Shown piece by piece: positions 25,630 through 33,274 of a DNA stretch of 64,000 nucleotides. The stretch spans positions 1 through 64,000 of the forward strand of contig CAYMIW010000007.1 in the NCBI GenBank assembly GCA_964390725.1, in the 5' to 3' direction. The translations under genes were made by a program, and so were the position numbers. Every line of letters starts with the position of its first letter. Within the stretch, counting starts at the first letter, position 1. The stretch is from JAABTH01 sp964390725. Lineage in GTDB: Bacteria > Bacillota > Dethiobacteria > DTU022. The notes under the pieces are model-generated. The model was not told the origin of the DNA. It did not search any database and was given only the letters and a program-made list of their open reading frames with translations.

Positions 25630-26706
25630 TTATACATTGAAACGAAAATTGATTATATCTCCGTCATTTACCGGGTACTCTTTGCCTTCCAGGCGAAAGT
25701 GACCAGCCTCACGGACTTTTACCGTGCTTCCCAATTGTTGGAGGAAATCAAAGTGAAATACCTCAGCCCGGATAAAGCCTCTTTCGATATCTGAATGTAT
25801 TTTCCCGGCTGCTTTACGGGCGCTGGTTCCCCTGCGGATGCTCCAGGCTTTTACTTCATCTTCGCCAACTGTAAAAAATGAGATTAGATTCAGGCTATCA
25901 TAAGTCATGCGGGCCAGTAATCCCAATCCTGATTCTTTGAGCCCCAGATCCTCCAGGAAAAGAGTTTGTTCATCCGGTTCCAGCCTTCCTATTTCCAGTT
26001 CAGCGAGTGCGCAGATTTCAACCAGGGGAATATTGTGTTCTTCGGTATAGTTGTTAATTAATTCACGTTCGGGATAATCACCGGAGAGCAGCTGATCTTC
26101 GTCTAAATTTATTACCAGGAAAAGAGGTTTTTCACTTAAAAAATTGTGCCCGGATAGAAACTCTTTTTCTTCTCCGGTTAAATCAACTGAGCTTACCGGA
26201 TCTTCATTTTCCAGGGCCTCTAAAATTTTTTTATATAGTTCAATTTTTTTAGTATTTTCTTTGGCAGCCTTTGTTGCGTTTTCAAGGTTGATGATTTTTT
26301 TTTCCAAGCTGTCCATATCGGCCAGAAGCAGTTCTGTCCTGTAGTTTGTCAGATCCAGGTATGGCTTGGGATTTCCTGCCATACTATTAACCTCATCATT
26401 ATCGAAAACACGTAAAACCTGAACCAAGGCATCGGCGCTTCTTACTTCATCAAGCATTTGTGCCGCCCTGGCTTTGCTGTCATCCATTTTAACTCCCGGA
26501 ATATCTTTAAAGTTGATCCTGGCATATGAAGTTTTTTTAGGTTTATAGAGGTCAGACAGGTAGTCTATCCTCAAGTCTGGCACAACGGCGCTGCCTACAT
26601 GCACTTCACCTGTTCCACTTGCGTCTGTCGGGTGAAGATTACCGGTTAAGAGGTTAAACAATGTTGTTTTTCCCGAGAACGGCATACCAATCAGGCCAAT
26701 TTGCAC
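25630..26706 (-). CDS. YchF/Obg-related GTPase with TGS domain
   Basis: A 358-residue P-loop protein of the YchF branch. The G domain comes first, an inserted coiled coil at about residues 130-180, and a TGS/DUF933 domain at the end (about 270-358, FFTVGEDEVKAWSI to the C-terminus). The G1 loop is GMPFSGKTT rather than the GLPNVGKST of housekeeping YchF, so it may be a divergent paralog. YchF prefers ATP and is tied to ribosome and oxidative-stress responses; this one's role is not known. The neighbouring genes give no clue. Confidence 0.85.
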   Translation of the reverse strand: MQIGLIGMPFSGKTTLFNLLTGNLHPTDASGTGEVHVGSAVVPDLRIDYLSDLYKPKKTSYARINFKDIPGVKMDDSKARAAQMLDEVRSADALVQVLRVFDNDEVNSMAGNPKPYLDLTNYRTELLLADMDSLEKKIINLENATKAAKENTKKIELYKKILEALENEDPVSSVDLTGEEKEFLSGHNFLSEKPLFLVINLDEDQLLSGDYPERELINNYTEEHNIPLVEICALAELEIGRLEPDEQTLFLEDLGLKESGLGLLARMTYDSLNLISFFTVGEDEVKAWSIRRGTSARKAAGKIHSDIERGFIRAEVFHFDFLQQLGSTVKVREAGHFRLEGKEYPVNDGDIINFRFNV

Positions 26707-26852
26707 AATAAATCATCTCCAACAAAGTAATGAACCAACCCCCGTATTCTACCATATTGACCTTCGTCATGTAAGAGTCTTTTGTTTGAAGGTAAATAAA
26801 TGTATAATGATGAATAGTTTTTTTAAATTTTATCAGCGGGGAGACGGTTTGT

Positions 26853-27827
26853 ATGAATGATGATAAATTACAAAAAACAGGCAGCGATAACATCAAGCAG
26901 GAACCCCCTGTATTATCTGCTCCCATGAAAAAACCTGACCTTAAATCGGCCCAGTTATTATTTTTGGTTGTATTTTTACTTTTAATATTCGCTGGTTCAT
27001 TGGTCCAGGCCTGGCATTTTGAATATGGGATGATCATAACCCAGCTTTTTATAGTCCTTCTTCCTGCGCTAATATATTGGCGGTATTTCAAACCTATCCA
27101 GGGATCTTTTTCACGCCTTGCTACTTTAGAGCTTAAATACCTGCCTACTATACTCATCCTGGCAGTTTCGTTCTGGGTAATCAACATGGTATTCGCTACC
27201 GGCCTGGTTTACAGCCTGATGGAAATAGGGTATGAACCGTTTGTTGCTATTGAACCGCCGCGAACGCTACAGCATTATCTGGGCTATATTGTTGTTTTGG
27301 TAATATTTACTGGCATTTGTGAGGAAGTTTTATTCAGGGGAACAATCATGCCTGCCATGGAAAATCACGGGTTGCTTGCGGCTGTCGTGTATAGCTCCCT
27401 GCTTTTTGCCCTGCTTCATGTCTCTCTGCTCAACCTGGTCAGCACCTTCGTTCTCGGAGTTGTTATGGCGGTTATTGCTATAAAAACAGGTTCCCTCTGG
27501 GGTGCAATCATATACCACATGATCAATAATTTTATAGCGGCGACGTATCTATACCTGGCGGGACAGCATGAAGCTGCCACTGAAGTTGAGCTGCAGGCGC
27601 TGTTTTCCCTGCTGCCGTTTTTTATTTTAGCCCTGACGGGTGCTTGGATAGGCCTGCGCCTGCTGCACAGGCAATCAGGATCAGCCAGGATATTTAAGAA
27701 GAAAGAACGCCTGCTGCCCCAGGGCTGGTTGTCATGGCCTATTGTTGTGGGAATAATACTTTACCTTTTCATGGTATTGATTGAATTGGCGGTTGGTTTT
27801 CAATGGATTGATATTGGCATGATATAA
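26853..27827 (+). CDS. CPBP-family intramembrane metalloprotease
   Basis: A 324-residue integral membrane protein with a cytoplasmic N-terminal tail of about 40 residues and roughly eight hydrophobic segments. The family motifs are visible: EEVLFRG (Glu157, Glu158, Arg162), FALLHVS with the zinc-binding His, and HMINNF. CPBP proteins include CAAX-type proteases and bacteriocin immunity factors; the natural substrate here is unknown. GGGGAGA precedes the ATG. Divergent from the YchF-like gene. Confidence 0.9.
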   Translation: MNDDKLQKTGSDNIKQEPPVLSAPMKKPDLKSAQLLFLVVFLLLIFAGSLVQAWHFEYGMIITQLFIVLLPALIYWRYFKPIQGSFSRLATLELKYLPTILILAVSFWVINMVFATGLVYSLMEIGYEPFVAIEPPRTLQHYLGYIVVLVIFTGICEEVLFRGTIMPAMENHGLLAAVVYSSLLFALLHVSLLNLVSTFVLGVVMAVIAIKTGSLWGAIIYHMINNFIAATYLYLAGQHEAATEVELQALFSLLPFFILALTGAWIGLRLLHRQSGSARIFKKKERLLPQGWLSWPIVVGIILYLFMVLIELAVGFQWIDIGMI

Positions 27828-27912
27828 TCTTATTTTCTGCTGGAAGCTAATAAAATGCGGGTAATATTAAATGAATAAAAGCTTTTATTGATCAGCGGTA
27901 GGAGCATTAAAT

Positions 27913-28875
27913 CTAACTGTAGGAAGGTGGAGGGGCTTTTACCTTGAAAAAGGTCCCTCTTTTTTTATGTTCAGTTTCCAAAACCTCTTTTTCCAGGAGG
28001 TGGTTAAGGTATTTTTGCAGTTCAGCCGGATGCAGGTTTAAGATCTGTTCCAGGTCCGAAATCGTGCAGGGCCTGCGGCGCAATGTTTGCATGATCTGCG
28101 CTTGGTATGATTGGTTGAAAGAAGCTATTTTGTTCCGCGGACGAATATTACCGATTAGCTCTGCTTGTCCCAGGTAACCGGCAATGTCAGCCAACTGTTC
28201 GGGAGATGCAGCTTCAACCCATGCTTCAGTGCCCGGGCGGTCAAGTGTTCCGATCTGTATCCTGTCCGGGTTAATTTTTGAAACAGCTTTCTTTAATGCT
28301 GTCAATTCTTCCCGGGAATCATTTATACCCGGCACTATAAAAATCTCAAGCCTGATTTCCCCGCTGTACTCGCGACGAAGGGCTGCCAAGCCTTCTACAA
28401 CAGCATGGCATTTAAGATCCTGGTGTGGTCTGTTAATAAGTTGAAAGGCCGTTTCAGTGGCAGCGTCCAGGGAAGGGATTATCAGGTCAACGCCGGCAAC
28501 CTCTGCGCGAACTTGCTGATCGGCAAATAATGTGCCGTTTGTTAAAAGGCATAATTTGTAACCAGGATAATAATTTTTTATGAAGTTAATAACCGCATTT
28601 ATGCCGCTATTAAGGGTTGGTTCACCTGATCCGGCAAAGGTTATATAATCCAGGGGGGGTGATTCGTCAAGGTAGTTTTTCAACTCGTTGATCACCTTGT
28701 CAATGCTATAATATTCTTTTCTTACCGTGGTCAATTTGTTTGTTTTTCCGCACTCGCAGTATATGCAATCCAGGGAGCATGTTTTTAGAGGAATCAAATC
28801 TATGCCCAGGGATACTCCCAAGCGTCTGGAGGGAACAGGACCGAATAAATATTTATGTTTCAAGATAGTCACCAT
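27913..28875 (-). CDS. Radical SAM protein with C-terminal winged helix
   Basis: A 320-residue radical SAM enzyme. The cluster motif is CSLDCIYC (Cys33, Cys37, Cys40), with GPVPSRRLG before it and TFAGSGEPTL as the SAM-binding glycine region. Residues about 255-310 look like a winged helix (RRRPCTISDLEQILNLHPAEL). The GPVPSRRLG group is widespread in anaerobes and its reaction is unknown to me. ATG 28875 has no ribosome-binding site; TTG 28863 with GGTGA ahead is a possible start. The divergent neighbour is the Mrp gene, so it might belong with the Fe-S cluster set. Confidence 0.85.
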   Translation of the reverse strand: MVTILKHKYLFGPVPSRRLGVSLGIDLIPLKTCSLDCIYCECGKTNKLTTVRKEYYSIDKVINELKNYLDESPPLDYITFAGSGEPTLNSGINAVINFIKNYYPGYKLCLLTNGTLFADQQVRAEVAGVDLIIPSLDAATETAFQLINRPHQDLKCHAVVEGLAALRREYSGEIRLEIFIVPGINDSREELTALKKAVSKINPDRIQIGTLDRPGTEAWVEAASPEQLADIAGYLGQAELIGNIRPRNKIASFNQSYQAQIMQTLRRRPCTISDLEQILNLHPAELQKYLNHLLEKEVLETEHKKRGTFFKVKAPPPSYS

Positions 28876-28915
28876 CTTGTTATTGTAGTTTTATACACTA
28901 TATCAAAAATAATTA

Positions 28916-28944
28916 TTGATGTATACCCAAAAATGAATTATAAT
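28916..28944 (+). promoter_or_regulatory. Sigma-A promoter of the Mrp/NifX cluster
   Basis: TTGATG (28916-28921), 17 bases and TATAAT (28939-28944). It lies 55 bases before the mrp ATG. The spacer carries the first copy of a direct repeat. Confidence 0.7.
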
Positions 28945-28965
28945 GATAATAGATATATACCCAAA
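28922..28965 (+). promoter_or_regulatory. Paired direct repeat, candidate operator of the Mrp/NifX cluster
   Basis: TATACCCAAA occurs at 28922-28931, inside the promoter spacer, and again at 28956-28965, just beyond the likely transcription start. Both copies are preceded by GATG or GATA, giving a 14-base motif. The 34-base step is about three helical turns. Such placement fits a repressor bridging or occluding the promoter. The binding protein is unknown; DUF134 at 32801 is one candidate. Confidence 0.5.
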
Positions 28966-28998
28966 TAAAATAAAGAATTATTAAAATGGAGGAAAAAT

Positions 28999-29802
28999 AT
29001 GGTGGACAAAGAGGAAAAAAAGGCTACAAAGGGTGCCGGCATCGAGAAACTTGGTCAACCTGAGAACAGTAATATTAAAAATGTTGTCGCAGTAATGAGC
29101 GGCAAGGGAGGTGTTGGCAAATCTTCAGTCTCCGCCTTGTTGGCAGTTGCCCTAACCAGGCAGGGATTTAATGTGGGGTTGCTTGATGCCGATATAACTG
29201 GACCCAGTATACCCAAGCTTCTCGGTTTAAATGGACAGACCAAAATGACAAATGAAAAAATGATACCTACAGCGAGTAAACTGGGGATAAAGGTAATGTC
29301 TCTTAATCTCCTGCTTCCCAACGAAGAAGAACCGGTGATATGGCGCGGCCCTCTCATCGGTGGAGCAGTTAAGCAGTTCTGGACAGATGTCTTGTGGGGA
29401 GATCTTGATTACATGATTGTTGATCTGCCCCCCGGAACAGGAGACTCACCTTTAACAGTATTGCAGTCTCTGCCGCTTAGCGGCCTGGTTATTGTTTCGT
29501 CTCCCCAGGACCTGGCGGTAATGGTGGTAAAAAAAGCGATTAAGATGGCCAGGATGATGAATACACCAATTATCGGACTGGTTGAAAACATGAGCGGTTT
29601 GATCTGCCCCCATTGTGGAAAGGAAATAGAAATGTTTGGTAAAAGTCAGGCCGATGAAGTGGCCGCGACAACCGGCGTAAGGCTGTTGGGAAGAATTCCG
29701 CTTGATTCGGAACTTTCGCGCCTGGGAGACAGTGGTGATCTTGAAAGTTACCAGTTTACTATTTTTGATAATATTTCAGATTTAATTAACAAGCCATTAT
29801 AA
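28999..29802 (+). CDS. Mrp/ApbC-family Fe-S cluster carrier ATPase
   Basis: A 267-residue P-loop ATPase of the Mrp/NBP35 group, which carries and delivers [4Fe-4S] clusters. The deviant Walker A is MSGKGGVGKSS (about residues 34-44), with the DLPPGTGD switch and the cluster-binding pair CPHC near residue 205. The N-terminus lacks the MIP18/DUF59 domain found in some homologs. GGAGG precedes the ATG. It opens a run of seven genes on the same strand (28999-33190) with short gaps. Confidence 0.93.
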   Translation: MVDKEEKKATKGAGIEKLGQPENSNIKNVVAVMSGKGGVGKSSVSALLAVALTRQGFNVGLLDADITGPSIPKLLGLNGQTKMTNEKMIPTASKLGIKVMSLNLLLPNEEEPVIWRGPLIGGAVKQFWTDVLWGDLDYMIVDLPPGTGDSPLTVLQSLPLSGLVIVSSPQDLAVMVVKKAIKMARMMNTPIIGLVENMSGLICPHCGKEIEMFGKSQADEVAATTGVRLLGRIPLDSELSRLGDSGDLESYQFTIFDNISDLINKPL

Positions 29803-29828
29803 GCATGTTAAAAAACGGAGGTGTTTTT

Positions 29829-30203
29829 ATGAAGATGGCAATATGTGCCAGGAGCGAAGGTTTGAAAGCAGAGGTAGATCAAAGATTTGGGCGCTGCCCC
29901 TATTTTGTAGTGGTTGAAACTGAAACCGGAGAGCTGTTGGAATCAATTAGTAATGAAGCTGTCGGTGCGTCCGGTGGGGCTGGTCCTCAGGCGGCACAGC
30001 TCCTTTCCAGGCATGGTGTAGATGCTGTTGCCCTTGGTAATGTGGGACCCAATGCGGTCGGTGCGTTAAATGCTGCAAAAATACAAGTATTAAGCGGTGT
30101 GGAAGGAACAGTTGAAAATACATTACAAAAGTTTAATGCCGGAAATCTGACAGCCGTTTCAGGAGCAACTGTTGAACCACACTCCGGCATGAAGCAACAA
30201 TAG
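29829..30203 (+). CDS. NifX/NifB-type dinitrogenase cofactor-binding domain protein
   Basis: A 124-residue single-domain protein with the RNase H-like fold used by NifX, NafY and the NifB C-terminus to bind iron-molybdenum cofactor precursors. Seen are VDQRFGRCPYFVVVE and ASGGAGPQAAQLL. No nitrogenase gene is nearby, and in anaerobes such proteins commonly sit with Mrp and MinD-type ATPases without nitrogen fixation. ATG 29829 follows CGGAGGTG; the frame is open further upstream. Confidence 0.9.
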   Translation: MKMAICARSEGLKAEVDQRFGRCPYFVVVETETGELLESISNEAVGASGGAGPQAAQLLSRHGVDAVALGNVGPNAVGALNAAKIQVLSGVEGTVENTLQKFNAGNLTAVSGATVEPHSGMKQQ

Positions 30204-30215
30204 GGAGGTTGTTTA

Positions 30216-30581
30216 ATGATAGTAGCAATTGCAACAGATAATAAAATGGTAGCCCAGCATTTTGGTCGTTGTCCCGAATATACTTTGTTTGAGATAATTG
30301 ATGGCACAATTGGCTCAGAAAAGGTTATCGCCAACCCCGGCCATGAACCCGGTTTTTTACCGGCATACCTGGCTAAAATGGGAGTGAATACGATTATAGC
30401 CGGTGGAATGGGGCCTAGAGCGCAGTCTTTGTTTGCCGCTGAAAATATTGAATCTTATATAGGAATAAGTGGTGATGTGAAAGATGTAGTTGAAGATTAT
30501 CTGGCTGGAAAGTTACAGTTCGGACCAAGCACGTGTGACCATCCCCAGGGTGGCCATGGTGATGGTCACGGCTGTTGCTAA
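30216..30581 (+). CDS. NifX/NifB-type domain protein with His-rich tail
   Basis: A 121-residue paralog of the preceding gene (VAQHFGRCPEYTLFE, MGPRAQSLF). Its last 15 residues are rich in His, Gly and Cys (HPQGGHGDGHGCC), a likely metal-binding tail. GGGAGGT lies ahead of the ATG. The two NifX-like genes in tandem suggest two carriers for similar clusters. Confidence 0.9.
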   Translation: MIVAIATDNKMVAQHFGRCPEYTLFEIIDGTIGSEKVIANPGHEPGFLPAYLAKMGVNTIIAGGMGPRAQSLFAAENIESYIGISGDVKDVVEDYLAGKLQFGPSTCDHPQGGHGDGHGCC

Positions 30582-30604
30582 TAAACTGTATGGGAGGTTT
30601 TATT

Positions 30605-30925
30605 ATGCCAGGATTTGATGGCACAGGCCCAATGGGCTATGGACCCGGAACAGGTAGGGGATTGGGATATTGTGGTGTTGCGCGCCCCAGCCCTTATGGT
30701 TTACGCAGAGGATATTTTGGACGCGGAGCCGGATGGGGCTACGGCAGAGGTTTTGGTCCCGGTTTTAACCGCGGGTGGGGCGGCGAACCTGAACCTTACT
30801 ATGGTTTCGGCGGAGTCGAAACAGGTGATGAAAAAGCCTATTTAAAGGAACAGGCTAACATGTTAAAAGCTGAACTGGCCGAACTTGAAAAAAGGATGGC
30901 AGAACTTGAACAGTCTGCGGAATAG
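30605..30925 (+). CDS. DUF5320-family Gly/Arg/Tyr-rich protein with coiled coil
   Basis: A 106-residue protein. The first 60 residues (MPGFDGTGPMGYGPGTGRG onward) are very rich in Gly, Tyr, Arg and Phe, and the last 35 (EKAYLKEQANMLKAELAELEK) form a coiled coil. This is the pattern of DUF5320 proteins, which recur beside NifX-like and MinD-like genes in anaerobes. The function is unknown. GGGAGG precedes the ATG at 30605. Confidence 0.85.
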   Translation: MPGFDGTGPMGYGPGTGRGLGYCGVARPSPYGLRRGYFGRGAGWGYGRGFGPGFNRGWGGEPEPYYGFGGVETGDEKAYLKEQANMLKAELAELEKRMAELEQSAE

Positions 30926-31787
30926 GCCGGTGCGAAATCTGGTTATAGCCAGCGGCAAGGGTGGCACCGGAAAAACAACTGTTGCCGTTAACCTTGCCCT
31001 GGCTCTTGTTTCAAAAGATTTTCAAGTTCAGCTGCTGGATTGTGACGTGGAAGAGCCTAATGCCCACCTCTTTTTAAAGCCTAAAATCGAACAGACAAAA
31101 ACAGTAGGAATTCCCGTACCTGAGATTGATTTGAGCAAGTGTAGCTTCTGTGGTTACTGCGCAGAGGTTTGCTCTTTTAAAGCCCTTGCTGTTTTCAGTG
31201 AGCAGGTTATGGTTTTACCTGAATTATGTCATGGTTGTGGAAGTTGTGCTTACCTTTGCCCTGAGAAAGCTATTACTGAAAAAGAGCGTCCTATCGGAGT
31301 GATTGAAAGCGGGAAATCGGGGAGAATATTATTTTCTCATGGAAAACTCAATCCTGGTGAAGCGATGTCCCCGCCTTTAATCAATGCTGTAAAAAAAGAA
31401 GCTCTTCCTGATCGGTTAATAATTATTGATGCACCTCCGGGAACATCCTGTCCTGTTGTTACTTCGGTTGGAGGAGCAGATTACTGTTTGCTGGTTACTG
31501 AGCCCACTCCATTTGGCCTCAATGATCTCGATCTGGCTTTCCAGATGATTAAAAAAATAGGTATACCGGCCGGTGTGGTGATTAACCGTTGTGATCTGGG
31601 TGATAGCGGGGTAGAGCAGTACTGCCGCAAAAATAGTCTTCCCATAGTTATGAAAATTCCTTTCAGCCGTAAGGTTGCGGAACTTTATGCCCGTGGGGAA
31701 GCAGCAGCTGATTTCTTGCCCGGGTGGCGCGAAAATTTCAGCGAACTCTATAGAAAAATAGAAGCAGAACAGCAGGGGGCGAAGTGA
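30906..31787 (+). CDS. MinD-superfamily P-loop ATPase with inserted 2[4Fe-4S] ferredoxin domain
   Basis: About 293 residues. The ATPase P-loop is SGKGGTGKTT near the start; a ferredoxin module is inserted at about residues 65-120 with CSFCGYCAEVC and CHGCGSCAYLC; DAPPGTSCPV is the switch segment. Such proteins are thought to act in Fe-S or metal cofactor assembly. The start is unclear: TTG 30906 has AAAGGA nine bases ahead and overlaps the DUF5320 gene, while GTG 30930, four bases past that gene's stop, would begin right before the P-loop strand. It forms a pair with the next gene. Confidence 0.9.
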   Translation: MNSLRNRPVRNLVIASGKGGTGKTTVAVNLALALVSKDFQVQLLDCDVEEPNAHLFLKPKIEQTKTVGIPVPEIDLSKCSFCGYCAEVCSFKALAVFSEQVMVLPELCHGCGSCAYLCPEKAITEKERPIGVIESGKSGRILFSHGKLNPGEAMSPPLINAVKKEALPDRLIIIDAPPGTSCPVVTSVGGADYCLLVTEPTPFGLNDLDLAFQMIKKIGIPAGVVINRCDLGDSGVEQYCRKNSLPIVMKIPFSRKVAELYARGEAAADFLPGWRENFSELYRKIEAEQQGAK

Positions 31788-31789
31788 AA

Positions 31790-32650
31790 ATGAAAAAAGT
31801 AACAATCATCAGCGGTAAAGGTGGAACAGGCAAAACCACGCTGACCGGTTCTTTTGCTGCCCTGGCGGATAAAAGCGCCGTGATGGTTGACGGTGATGTG
31901 GATGCTGCCAACCTGAGCCTGATTCTTCAGGGTGAAAAACTTGAAGAGCATCAGTTTATCGCTTCCTCAACAGCAGTTATCAATCCTCAAAGCTGTACTT
32001 CATGTAACCTGTGCAGGGAGTTATGCCGTTTTAATGCTATATCAGAAGATTATGTTGTTGACCCGGTTGCCTGTGAAGGCTGTTCATTTTGCCACTTTGC
32101 CTGCCCGTCCGAGGCCATCATCATGGAAGAAAGGGTTTCAGGTCATTGGTTTGTATCTGCTACACCTTACGGGACCCTTGTTCATGCCCGCCTGGGCATC
32201 GCAGAAGAAAACTCCGGGAAACTGGTAACAGCTATTCGTAACAAGGGTGAAGAGCTCGCCGAATCGACAGGCGTTAGGATGTTGATAATTGATGGTCCCC
32301 CCGGTATAGGGTGCCCGGTAATAGCCTCTTTGTCCGGTGTTGATGCAGCGCTGATAGTAACCGAACCTACGGTTTCAGGTATTCACGATTTACAGAGAGT
32401 GGTTGCCGTTTGCCGCCATTTTGAAGTTCCTGCCCTGGTCTGTATTAATCGCTGTGACCTGGATTTGCAGCAAACAGAAAGAATTGAAGGATACTGCAAA
32501 GATGAGAACCTCCAGTTAGCAGGGAAAATTCCTTTTCACCGTGCTTTTATCGATTCGATGGTTAAGGGTATACCTGTAGTGGAATATGACCAGGGTGACT
32601 TAACCAGGAAGATTCGAGAATTGTGGGAAGCTCTGCTCGCCCTGGTTTAA
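31790..32650 (+). CDS. MinD-superfamily P-loop ATPase with inserted ferredoxin domain, second copy
   Basis: A 286-residue paralog of the preceding ATPase: SGKGGTGKTT P-loop, ferredoxin insert with CTSCNLCRELC and CEGCSFCHFAC, and DGPPGIGCPV switch. The tandem pair probably works as a heterodimer, as the two always travel together in anaerobe genomes I know of. The start is ATG 31790 or a GTG at 31784 that overlaps the upstream stop. No terminator follows; 150 bases lie before DUF134. Confidence 0.9.
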   Translation: MKKVTIISGKGGTGKTTLTGSFAALADKSAVMVDGDVDAANLSLILQGEKLEEHQFIASSTAVINPQSCTSCNLCRELCRFNAISEDYVVDPVACEGCSFCHFACPSEAIIMEERVSGHWFVSATPYGTLVHARLGIAEENSGKLVTAIRNKGEELAESTGVRMLIIDGPPGIGCPVIASLSGVDAALIVTEPTVSGIHDLQRVVAVCRHFEVPALVCINRCDLDLQQTERIEGYCKDENLQLAGKIPFHRAFIDSMVKGIPVVEYDQGDLTRKIRELWEALLALV

Positions 32651-32751
32651 GCACGTCATTTTATCAGCAGGATCATATGCCTGATTCAGTTCGTTGTATT
32701 TAGAATGGTTATTAAGCTCCTTAAAAGAATGGTTGTTAGTTGTTATATTTT

Positions 32752-32779
32752 TTGCTATGATAAATGATAGCAATATAAT
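32752..32779 (+). promoter_or_regulatory. Promoter with overlapping inverted repeat before DUF134
   Basis: The arms TTGCTAT (32752-32758) and ATAGCAA (32767-32773), with eight bases between, cover the -35 and spacer of a promoter whose -10 is TATAAT (32774-32779). The -35 would be TTGCTA with a 16-base spacer. The overlap suggests autoregulation by the DUF134 DNA-binding protein, which is inference. Confidence 0.5.
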
Positions 32780-32800
32780 CTAATTATAGGAGTTAAGTAT

Positions 32801-33190
32801 ATGCCGCGTCCTTATAAGCCCAGAAAGGTAAGTGCAATGCCTCGCTTTAACTATTTCAAACCTACCGGTATTCCCATTTCCTTGCTGGATGAAGTTATAT
32901 TAACAGTTGATGAACTGGAAGCCTTGCGTTTAAAAGATTTGGAAAAGCTCGAACAGAACGAGTGCGCATCTCGAATGAACGTGGCCCAGAGCACATTACA
33001 GCGAATTCTTGTCTCTGCCCATGAAAAAGTAGCCCGGGCTATTGTAGAAGGAAAAGCGCTGCGCATACATGGTGGACCTTATGCCCTGGAGGGCGAAAAA
33101 ATCTGTGGGCGCTGCCGTCGACACAGGCTTGGTTTTAATGTGCCCGGCCCTGTTGGAGAAGATTGCCCCGATTGCGGCGATAGCGAGTAG
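32801..33190 (+). CDS. DUF134-family DNA-binding protein
   Basis: A 129-residue protein. The start (MPRPYKPRKVSAMPRFNYFKP) and the helix-turn-helix at about residues 38-95 (LTVDELEALRLKDLEKL, then MNVAQSTLQRIL), similar to sigma-70 region 4, are typical of DUF134. The C-terminal part has CGRC and CPDC pairs that could bind a metal. These proteins lie next to NifX-like genes in many anaerobes and may be their regulators. TAGGAG precedes the ATG. Confidence 0.88.
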   Translation: MPRPYKPRKVSAMPRFNYFKPTGIPISLLDEVILTVDELEALRLKDLEKLEQNECASRMNVAQSTLQRILVSAHEKVARAIVEGKALRIHGGPYALEGEKICGRCRRHRLGFNVPGPVGEDCPDCGDSE

Positions 33191-33225
33191 CATTATTAGA
33201 GTTGCCATGTAGAACAATTAGTATT

Positions 33226-33258
33226 AAGCTATAGCTGTTACTGCAGCTATAGCTTTTT
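33226..33258 (+). terminator. Rho-independent terminator after DUF134
   Basis: A perfect 12-bp stem, AAGCTATAGCTG (33226-33237) with CAGCTATAGCTT (33244-33255), a six-base loop and a T-run of five overlapping the stem end. It closes the Mrp/NifX/DUF134 cluster. Confidence 0.8.
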
Positions 33259-33274
33259 AGATGGGTGATAACAT

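Noticed and set aside
27874..27889. AATAAAAGCTTTTATT palindrome between convergent genes
   Set aside because: The stem is AT-only apart from the central GC pair and has no distinct loop, so it is not a credible terminator.
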